From Brassicibacter mesophilus (GTDB taxonomy: Bacteria; Bacillota; Clostridia; Tissierellales; Proteiniboraceae): DNA of 64,000 nucleotides. The stretch is from contig NZ_JBNPXI010000015.1 of NCBI RefSeq assembly GCF_050433385.1, positions 43,478 through 107,477 of the forward strand. Direction: 5' to 3'. The notes beneath the pieces were generated by a model. It was not told the origin of the DNA. It ran no database searches and saw nothing but the letters and a program-made list of their open reading frames with translations. This document shows positions 45,388-51,040 of the stretch, piece by piece (within the stretch, counting starts at the first letter, position 1; each line of letters starts with the position of its first letter). A program made the translations under genes and the position numbers.

Positions 45388-45530
45388 GTGGAATATAAAC
45401 TATTGGTACTAAAGTCCCCAAAATGCAAAATGTGTAATATTATAAAGAAATAAAAAAGAAATTGTAAATTAATAAAGAATATGGGATTGATGTAAAAGGT
45501 TGTTTAATAATTTCTAGAAATTTCTTAGAT
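45388..45530 (+). pseudogene. Decayed thioredoxin-like gene
   Basis: GGAGAGGTG is followed by a GTG-started frame MEYKLLVLKSPKCKMCNIIKK with a CKMC redox motif as in small thioredoxin-like proteins, then a stop at 45451. In neighbouring frames the DNA goes on as KKEIVN and NKEYGIDVKGCLIISRNF, so two single-base shifts would restore one protein. The relic ends where the c-di-GMP riboswitch begins. Confidence 0.45.
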
Positions 45531-45542
45531 ATAATTAAAATT

Positions 45543-45628
45543 GACAAAGGCAAACTCATAGAAATGTGGGAACGCAAAGCTATTGGATCTAAGGCAAGAG
45601 ATTACTATGACAGCCAGGCTGCCGGACA
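45543..45628 (+). ncRNA. c-di-GMP-I riboswitch (GEMM-I), first copy
   Basis: Landmarks of the GEMM-I aptamer in order: CAAAGGCAAACTCATAGAAA (conserved GGCAAAC and the GAAA tetraloop), TGTGGGAACGCAAAGC, CTAAGGC, ATGACAGCCAGGCTGCCGG. These match the P2 tetraloop, ACGCAAAGC junction and P3/receptor parts of the family. A terminator hairpin follows at once, so c-di-GMP probably controls transcription read-through into the ORF at 45724. Confidence 0.88.
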
Positions 45629-45637
45629 ACTTAGTAT

Positions 45638-45685
45638 GAAAACTTTCATGCTCTTTTTCGGCATGAGAGTTTTTTATTTTTAAAA
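45638..45685 (+). terminator. Terminator of riboswitch 1
   Basis: AAAACTTTCATGC pairs with GCATGAGAGTTTT, followed by TTTTATTTTT; the expression platform of the riboswitch. Confidence 0.8.
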
Positions 45686-45723
45686 AACAAGGAGGGACAA
45701 CTATAGTAAAGCAAAGAAAAAAG

Positions 45724-46236
45724 ATGAGTTTTTTGCTTAGGAATGCTATGTATATTTCTTCTTTCAAATGTTTTAATGAAGAAATATTATATACAGAATC
45801 AGTTGTATCTTTAGATGAACTAAGAATAAGTATTAACTTAATCATGAAGGTTTTAGATAAAAACAATTTATTGAATGAGAAAATATGCAAAGTAAGGGAT
45901 TGGTTTGAACATGATGGATACTTAACTACAAAAGAAGTCATTTCAAAAGATTTCATACTAGAACTTACAAAAGATAATGAAACATTTTATAAGAGTCGCT
46001 CAGGAGAAACATATGCTAAATTAGGGTTATTTGATGAATGTTACAGGTGGTATCTAAGAATATATATAATTGATGAGTATGATTTAAAAGAAGATGAAGA
46101 AAAAGGAGGAACATTTGATATTTGCATAAACAAAGAAATATCAAAATTATTGAAAAGTCAAATCGAATATGTAGTACTTATCAAATTGAAAAGAGATGAA
46201 CCAAAGAAATTTTTCGAACAAAGATATGCTAGATGA
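45724..46236 (+). CDS. Unknown protein under c-di-GMP riboswitch, start codon doubtful
   Basis: 170 residues from the first ATG; helical, charged, with three Cys, no signal peptide or membrane helix, and a TPR-like stretch YAKLGLFDECYRWYLRIYI near 120. Family not recognised. The only ribosome binding site, AAGGAGGG (45689-45696), is 27 bases before this ATG but 6 bases before an in-frame ATA at 45703, which would add VKQRKKM-type residues. The natural start may therefore be a mutated ATG or TTG now reading ATA, and translation may be weak or lost. Controlled by riboswitch 1; followed by an oleate hydratase remnant. Confidence 0.55.
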   Translation: MSFLLRNAMYISSFKCFNEEILYTESVVSLDELRISINLIMKVLDKNNLLNEKICKVRDWFEHDGYLTTKEVISKDFILELTKDNETFYKSRSGETYAKLGLFDECYRWYLRIYIIDEYDLKEDEEKGGTFDICINKEISKLLKSQIEYVVLIKLKRDEPKKFFEQRYAR

Positions 46237-46273
46237 TGTTAGCGTCACAGAATAATAAAATGATCACTAACTG

Positions 46274-46573
46274 GAGCTGAAGAGACACTTTGGTTGTCAT
46301 ATCTAAGTAAATGTCAAATACATTCTAACTGAGATTTTCAACAAAAGAATGCAATGAATATCTAGAAAATGAGTCAAATGCGGTACATTAGGATCATTTT
46401 CTTTTACCAAGATTAAAGATATATTCATTGATTCACAATTCCAGCCACGTGCTATGAGTGATCGTCCAAAGGTAGTACCTGAAGGCTCTATTAATTTTGC
46501 AATGATCAACCAGTTCGTCGAAATTACTGAGGACATGGTATTTACTGAGGAATACTCTATCGCACTTTACTAA
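46274..46573 (+). pseudogene. Oleate hydratase remnant
   Basis: From 46385 to 46573 one frame reads FQPRAMSDRPKVVPEGSINF then AMINQFVEITEDMVFTEEYS, the strongly conserved C-terminal signature of oleate hydratase (PRxxxDRPxVVPEGSxNFAFIGQF...VFTxEYS). Just upstream, in another frame, CNEYLENESNAV and AEETLWLSYL fit the segment before it. Frameshifts, missing N-terminal 400 residues and the loss of the end show a dead fragment. Confidence 0.7.
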
Positions 46574-46611
46574 GAGCATTGAATACTTGATTTAGATAAT
46601 GAGAGAATCGG

Positions 46612-46656
46612 CTATCTTTAACCTACTAAAGCAGGTTATAAGATAGTGGATTTTTT
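46612..46656 (+). terminator. Terminator after oleate hydratase remnant
   Basis: CTATCTTTAACCT and AGGTTATAAGATAG pair with one bulge, then TGGATTTTTT. Confidence 0.75.
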
Positions 46657-46787
46657 ATAGTATTAAAGTACTAAAAATGATAATATTGATGGAAAAATGT
46701 TTTAATCGACAACATTCTACAAATTTCTCGGATGAGATTTGATATACTACGTCGGTGGTAAAACAAAACTAACAGACTAACAAATTT

Positions 46788-46870
46788 TCGAAAAAGGTAA
46801 ACTTATCGAAAGATAAGGACACAAAGCTGCGGATCTAAAGTCAGATGACCATGGTAGCCGGGTTGCCGAA
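46788..46870 (+). ncRNA. c-di-GMP-I riboswitch (GEMM-I), second copy
   Basis: GEMM-I landmarks: AAAAAGGTAAACTTATCGAAAG (tetraloop GAAA), GATAAGGACACAAAGC, GCGGATCTAAAGTC, GACCATGGTAGCCGGGTTGC. GGACACAAAGC replaces the common GGGACGCAAAGC and P2/P3 pairings are kept. It stands 94 bases before the zinc-ribbon/TPR gene and is followed by its own terminator. Confidence 0.88.
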
Positions 46871-46886
46871 TTATAACGTGTAAGTG

Positions 46887-46926
46887 TAAAATCCTTTCAT
46901 GCATTTCGGTATGTAAGGATTTTTTG
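46887..46926 (+). terminator. Terminator of riboswitch 2
   Basis: AAAATCCTTTCATGC and GTATGTAAGGATTTT pair around ATTTCG, ending in TTTTTTG. Confidence 0.82.
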
Positions 46927-46963
46927 TTTTATGACACGAATTATTTGAAAGGAGGATGAAATT

Positions 46964-48004
46964 ATGACTGAGGATATTGAAACGATGGATATTGCTGATG
47001 ATGTAATTGTATGTACAAATTGCAATAGCTCATTAGTAGAACCGGAGTATAAGGTACCCTTGTGTAAGGAGTGCAGAGATAAGTTATCAAACCGTCCAAT
47101 ACCATTATGGATAAAAGCTTTTTTTGGTATAATCATTATTATTCTTATTTTATCTCTTGTAAAGTTTCCATCTTCAGTGAAAGCAGGTGTTGCTCATGAA
47201 AGAGGGGTTAGGGCCGAGAAGGAGAGGAGATATATCACTACTATGAATGAATATGAAAAAATATTAAACAAGTATCCTAATTCAACACTTGCTCTGGCTA
47301 AACTTAGTATTGCATACTATCAAAATGGTAAAATTGATGAAGCAGTAGAGACAATTAATAAAATTGTTGGACAAGAGGTAGATGAAGATTTAATCAAAGA
47401 GCTTGATACCGTTACAGATAATATATCTACCTTTTACTATCCAAATGAAGATTTAACTAAGATATTAAACAGTCCACAGGAGAATTACTATTCGGAAGAG
47501 CTATTAATACAATTAGAGAGTTATGTAAATAATCATCCAAATGATACTGCAGGAAAGTATTATCTAGCAGATGTTTTATATGAGTTTGGAGAATATGATT
47601 ATGCTGAGAAGTTAATAAAAGAAGTTATTAATTCTATGCCTGAGTTTCATTTTTCATATCTTTTTCTTGCTTCAATATATAGAGAGCAAGGCAAATATGA
47701 TGAAGCTTTAGAGTATTGTGAAAAAGTACTTGACATGAATGCTGAGAGCCCAGGAGCATATATATCTATGGCTAAAATAGAGCTTAAGAGAAATAATGAT
47801 AATGATGCATTGGACATAGCAAAAAAAGCATATGAGCTTGACAAAAATAGTAATCAAGCTATTTCAAGTCTTTCTCTAGCTTATCACTACAACGATATGA
47901 TTAAAGAGAGAGACGATTTACTTAATTTACTTAGAGAGAAAAATGATGAATTCGAAGTTGAATTTCTTACGTCAGTTTTCAATGGAACAAACCAATGGAG
48001 ATAA
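46964..48004 (+). CDS. Zinc-ribbon membrane TPR protein under c-di-GMP control
   Basis: 346 residues. An N-terminal zinc ribbon (Cys17, Cys20, Cys34, Cys37: CTNC...CKEC) faces the cytosol, then one transmembrane helix (about 48-66), then about seven TPR units (for example GKYYLADVLYEFGEYDYAEKL, YLFLASIYREQGKYDEALEY) probably outside the cell. GAAAGGAGG precedes the ATG. The c-di-GMP riboswitch just upstream and the HExxH membrane protein 19 bases downstream make a two-gene operon responding to the motile/sessile switch. The family is uncharacterised as far as I know. Confidence 0.82.
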   Translation: MTEDIETMDIADDVIVCTNCNSSLVEPEYKVPLCKECRDKLSNRPIPLWIKAFFGIIIIILILSLVKFPSSVKAGVAHERGVRAEKERRYITTMNEYEKILNKYPNSTLALAKLSIAYYQNGKIDEAVETINKIVGQEVDEDLIKELDTVTDNISTFYYPNEDLTKILNSPQENYYSEELLIQLESYVNNHPNDTAGKYYLADVLYEFGEYDYAEKLIKEVINSMPEFHFSYLFLASIYREQGKYDEALEYCEKVLDMNAESPGAYISMAKIELKRNNDNDALDIAKKAYELDKNSNQAISSLSLAYHYNDMIKERDDLLNLLREKNDEFEVEFLTSVFNGTNQWR

Positions 48005-48023
48005 ATAAGCGAGGTGAAATATA

Positions 48024-48557
48024 ATGTACTTAATACCAGGCTTTTTAATATCAATAGTAACTTTTCCTGGGGTAATAGTTCATGAGATTGCCCATCAATT
48101 ATTTTGTAAAATATCAAGAGTTGCAGTATTTGATGTTTGCTATTTTAGATTTGGTAACCCATCAGGTTACGTTATTCATGAAGAACCAAAGACTACAAAG
48201 CAGCAAATTCTAATAGGTATAGGCCCGTTTCTAGTAAACACAGTAATTGGTGCATTAATTTCATTGCCTGCCGCTATACCAGTTATAAAGTTTGAGAGCG
48301 GCAATGCTTTAGAATATGTTTTAATTTGGCTTGGTGTATCGATAACTATGCATTCTTTTCCAAGTGTTGGTGATGCAAAAAGTATATGGAAATCCGTAAG
48401 AAAAAAAGAAACACCTATATTAGCTAAAATTTTCGGCACTCCGATTGTGGGAATCATATTTTTATGCGCATTGGGTTCAGTAGCATGGCTTGATCTTATT
48501 TATGGAATAGCAGTAGCTACACTTATTCCTAATCTACTCATTAAAATGATTGCATAA
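48024..48557 (+). CDS. HExxH membrane protein, putative metalloprotease
   Basis: 177 residues with four to five hydrophobic helices. The first helix carries VIVHEIAHQLFC (HEIAH near residues 22-26), the motif of M50-like or DUF3267-like intramembrane zinc proteases; a possible third ligand Asp lies in SVGDAKSIWK near residue 115, matching the NxxPxxxxDG-type position of site-2 protease relatives only loosely. GAGGTGAAATATA precedes the ATG. It is the second gene of the c-di-GMP-controlled operon. The TPR protein may be its substrate or scaffold (inference). Confidence 0.8.
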   Translation: MYLIPGFLISIVTFPGVIVHEIAHQLFCKISRVAVFDVCYFRFGNPSGYVIHEEPKTTKQQILIGIGPFLVNTVIGALISLPAAIPVIKFESGNALEYVLIWLGVSITMHSFPSVGDAKSIWKSVRKKETPILAKIFGTPIVGIIFLCALGSVAWLDLIYGIAVATLIPNLLIKMIA

Positions 48558-48691
48558 AAATTATATAATTATTTAATGTATCGAAATATAATCAGGTAAT
48601 AAAAAATGATAAATTTGAAATCTGATATTGAAAATAGCTTATGACAAAATTGTAGTAAGTCACATGATACAAAAAGAATCATAATAATTAT

Positions 48692-48720
48692 ACGAGAACT
48701 GGGATGCAGTTCTCGTTTTT
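48692..48720 (+). terminator. Terminator of c-di-GMP-controlled operon
   Basis: ACGAGAACT-GGGATGC-AGTTCTCGT followed by TTTTA, inside the 313-base gap 48558-48870. The rest of the gap has only a loose inverted repeat ATTCTATCA (48754) / TGATAGAAT (48811). Confidence 0.88.
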
Positions 48721-48870
48721 ATATAGTACATATTATAGGGTTGCATAAGAAATATTCTATCATTTGGGAATGCTGCATTTATGATGGGAATTGACATGAA
48801 AACAAATGATTGATAGAATGTTAACAAAGTGATTTCTAAATATAATGCATAAAATTAAAGGGGGTCTATC

Positions 48871-49920
48871 ATGAAAGATTTGATAGATAAACTGTATAGA
48901 GAGAATTACCTAAATGAAATAGAATTGCTGTATTTATTAGATAATATGAAAGAGAATGATAAAGATTATTTGATATCTAAGGCTCATGAAGTTAGAATAA
49001 AGTCCTACGGTGATAAGGTTTACATGAGAGGATTAATTGAGTTTACTAATTATTGCAAAAATAACTGTGTCTATTGCGGAATTAGAGCATCAAATAATGA
49101 TGCCGATAGATATAGATTAACTGTAGATGAGATTATATCCGCGTGCACAGAAGGAGACAGACTAGGGTACAAGACTTTTGTGCTTCAAGGTGGTGAGGAT
49201 AGCTTTTTTACAGATGATAAGATAGTTGAGATAATATCAGAAATAAAGAAAAGATTTCCTTTATCAGCTATTACTCTTTCCATTGGAGAAAAATCCTATG
49301 ATTCATATAAAAAATATTTTGACGCTGGAGCAGATAGATATTTATTAAGACATGAGACTGCCTCTGAAGAACTATATAGAAAACTACATCCAAATATGAG
49401 CTTCGAAAATAGAAAAAAATGCTTAACAGATTTAAAGAAAATAGGATATCAGGTTGGTGCTGGTTTTATGGTTGGATTACCGGGTCAATCAAATAATGAC
49501 TATGTTAAGGATTTGCTTTTTTTAAAGGAGCTTGAGCCACATATGATAGGAATAGGTCCATTTATCCCTCATAAAGATACTCCTTTAGCAAAAGAAGCTA
49601 GTGGAACTATTGATACCACAACTACTATGCTTGCTATTGTTAGATTACTTCTTTCAGAAGTACTACTACCAGCAACTACAGCTCTGGGCTCTTTAGATTC
49701 TACTGGAAGAGAAAAGGGACTAAAAGCAGGAGCAAATGTTGTTATGCCAAACCTCACACCTATGTATGTCAGAGAAAAATATGCTTTATATGACGGTAAG
49801 ATATGCACAGGTGATGAAGCAGCGCATTGCAGAAATTGTATCGAAAAAAGAATAATGAATGCAGGCTTTTGTGCTGATATGTCAAGAGGAGATAATGTTA
49901 ACTGGAAAAGAAATTCATAA
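48871..49920 (+). CDS. hydE: [FeFe]-hydrogenase maturase HydE (radical SAM)
   Basis: 349 residues. Radical SAM motif CKNNCVYC (Cys62, Cys66, Cys69) in a biotin synthase-like barrel, with GLIEFTNYC before it, GYKTFVLQGGEDSFFTD and GFMVGLPGQSNNDYV, all typical of HydE, which helps build the diiron azadithiolate cofactor of [FeFe]-hydrogenase. Three C-terminal Cys residues (CTGDEAAHCRNC) resemble the accessory cluster site. AAAGGGGG precedes the ATG. HydF, HydG and the hydrogenase are not in the window. It implies H2 metabolism in the host. Confidence 0.92.
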   Translation: MKDLIDKLYRENYLNEIELLYLLDNMKENDKDYLISKAHEVRIKSYGDKVYMRGLIEFTNYCKNNCVYCGIRASNNDADRYRLTVDEIISACTEGDRLGYKTFVLQGGEDSFFTDDKIVEIISEIKKRFPLSAITLSIGEKSYDSYKKYFDAGADRYLLRHETASEELYRKLHPNMSFENRKKCLTDLKKIGYQVGAGFMVGLPGQSNNDYVKDLLFLKELEPHMIGIGPFIPHKDTPLAKEASGTIDTTTTMLAIVRLLLSEVLLPATTALGSLDSTGREKGLKAGANVVMPNLTPMYVREKYALYDGKICTGDEAAHCRNCIEKRIMNAGFCADMSRGDNVNWKRNS

Positions 49921-49926
49921 CTGATC

Positions 49927-49962
49927 AGGAGATAGATATAATAATTATCTATCTCCTTTCAT
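49927..49962 (+). terminator. Terminator of hydE
   Basis: AGGAGATAGAT and ATCTATCTCCT pair, followed by TTTCATT. Confidence 0.78.
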
Positions 49963-50011
49963 TGTATAAAGAAAACCAACAGCTAGGCTGATGGATATTT
50001 ATTCAATACAG

Positions 50012-50040
50012 TTGATTTAAATTGATCAAAGCTGTAATAT
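50012..50040 (+). promoter_or_regulatory. Promoter of MarR gene
   Basis: TTGATT (50012-50017), 17-base spacer, TAATAT (50035-50040), 19 bases before the first ATG of the MarR frame. Confidence 0.55.
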
Positions 50041-50058
50041 ATATATGAGGTGATATTG

Positions 50059-50160
50059 ATGTTTAATCTAGATACGTGAGTATCTTACATAGCGGATAAC
50101 TCTACTAAGTTTATTGCAGGAGCATTTGAGAAAAGACTTAGTAAAAAAGGAGTTACTAGG
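50059..50160 (+). other. 5' part of MarR gene interrupted by in-frame TGA
   Basis: GAGGTGATATTG leads to ATG at 50059, which opens MFNLDT, then TGA at 50077-50079, then VSYIADNSTKFIAGAFEKRL and SKKGVTR in the same frame into the MarR body. The sequence past the TGA is a normal MarR first helix, so the full gene was 146 codons. The TGA lies in the loop of the small hairpin AGATAC-GTGA-GTATCT. Confidence 0.75.
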
Positions 50161-50496
50161 GTGCAATGGATTGCACTTTACTATTTAGGATTAAATAATA
50201 ATATAAGTCAAAAAGAATTAGCGGATAGAATGCACATTAAAGAATCAACTGTGGCTAGACTGATAGATAGAATGGAAAGAGAAGAATTAGTTGAAAGAAG
50301 ACAAAGTGAAGATGATAGAAGAGTTATTAATTTAGTTCTTACAGATAAGGGATATGAATATAGAAAAAAGTTACTTCCAGAAGGTGAAAGGTTTAATGAT
50401 ATTGTATCCCAAAATATAACAGAAGAAGAAATGAAGTTGTTTTGTTTAATACTTGAGAAGATGGTAAATAATATTAAAAGGTGCATGCTAGATTAA
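50161..50496 (+). CDS. MarR family regulator, N-terminal part cut by in-frame TGA
   Basis: 111 residues from GTG at 50161, which has AAGGAG 9 bases upstream. The winged helix is complete (ISQKELADRMHIKESTVARL, MEREELVERRQSEDDRRV), and the C-terminal dimer helix is present, but the first 34 codons lie upstream behind an in-frame TGA at codon 7. Either translation restarts here and yields a truncated repressor, or TGA is read through, or the gene is dying. The AhpD-like gene downstream has a MarR-style palindrome over its promoter, so this protein is its likely regulator. Confidence 0.75.
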   Translation: MQWIALYYLGLNNNISQKELADRMHIKESTVARLIDRMEREELVERRQSEDDRRVINLVLTDKGYEYRKKLLPEGERFNDIVSQNITEEEMKLFCLILEKMVNNIKRCMLD

Positions 50497-50516
50497 AAGC
50501 TAAGCATGTATTTTTT
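50482..50516 (+). terminator. Terminator of MarR gene
   Basis: GCATGCT and AAGCATGT pair around GATTAAAAGCT and are followed by ATTTTTTA. Confidence 0.75.
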
Positions 50517-50537
50517 ATACTCTTTACAAAATATTGA

Positions 50538-50585
50538 TTGACTTTTAACAAACAACTTGCTATACTAATATTTAGCATAGCAAGT
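50538..50585 (+). promoter_or_regulatory. Promoter with 31-base palindromic operator
   Basis: TTGACT (50538-50543), 17-base spacer, TATACT (50561-50566). ACTTGCTATACTAAT (50555-50569) and its mirror TTTAGCATAGCAAGT (50571-50585) form a palindrome with a single internal mismatch that covers the -10 box and the transcription start. Size and position fit a MarR-type operator. Confidence 0.75.
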
Positions 50586-50610
50586 AATTAATTTTTAGGA
50601 GGGGAAAACG

Positions 50611-50964
50611 ATGGCAAAAGATGTTAGAAAAATGTTAAGCGATTTTACTGGTGGATTAGAGACAATGGCAGAAACTAATGGACAACATATAGGTGCGTTT
50701 ATGAATCTATTAGGAGCAGCATACGAGCCAGGAGCAGTTGACCTAAAAACTAAAGAATTAATAAGTGTTGCAATAGGATGTTATAACAGATGTGAATATT
50801 GTATAGTTTTTCATACTTATAAGGCACTTGAAGCTGGTGCTACAAGACAAGAAATACTTGAGGCAGCTATGGTTGCTGTAGCATTTGGTGGGGGTCCATC
50901 AATAGCTTATAGCGTTACATTGTTAAAAGATGCAATAGACGAATTCGAAAAAGATTTCCAATAA
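50611..50964 (+). CDS. AhpD-like carboxymuconolactone decarboxylase family protein
   Basis: 117 residues, helical. It keeps the AhpD-type active-site set: Glu49 (TKELISVAIG), Cys61 and Cys64 (CEYC) and His68, spaced as in AhpD (Glu-x11-Cys-x2-Cys-x3-His). Such proteins have alkylhydroperoxidase or disulfide reductase activity and in mycobacteria take electrons from lipoylated protein and dihydrolipoamide dehydrogenase. AGGAGGGG precedes the ATG. A MarR-type operator controls it, and a lipoyl-domain dihydrolipoamide dehydrogenase gene follows 76 bases later, which fits that electron chain. Confidence 0.9.
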   Translation: MAKDVRKMLSDFTGGLETMAETNGQHIGAFMNLLGAAYEPGAVDLKTKELISVAIGCYNRCEYCIVFHTYKALEAGATRQEILEAAMVAVAFGGGPSIAYSVTLLKDAIDEFEKDFQ

Positions 50965-50984
50965 TATAGCTGGTAATCATGTTA

Positions 50985-51014
50985 AAGAGAGACAGTAGAA
51001 ATGCTGTCTTTCTT
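50985..51014 (+). terminator. Partial terminator or attenuator between AhpD-like and Lpd genes
   Basis: AAGAGAGACAG and CTGTCTTTCTT pair over 11 bp (one G-U) with an 8-base loop; the 3' side is pyrimidine-rich (TTTCTTCCT) but lacks a clean U-run, so part of the transcription may continue into the next gene. Confidence 0.55.
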
Positions 51015-51040
51015 CCTATATGTGAAAAGGGGTTGAAGAT

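Noticed and set aside
45386..45412. Octapeptide frame MWNINYWY behind a good ribosome binding site
   Set aside because: The overlapping GTG frame with the CKMC motif fits the site equally well and looks like a real protein start.
50059..50079. Selenocysteine codon in the MarR gene as a positive claim
   Set aside because: No convincing SECIS hairpin right behind the TGA and no sel genes in the window; kept only as a minor alternative.
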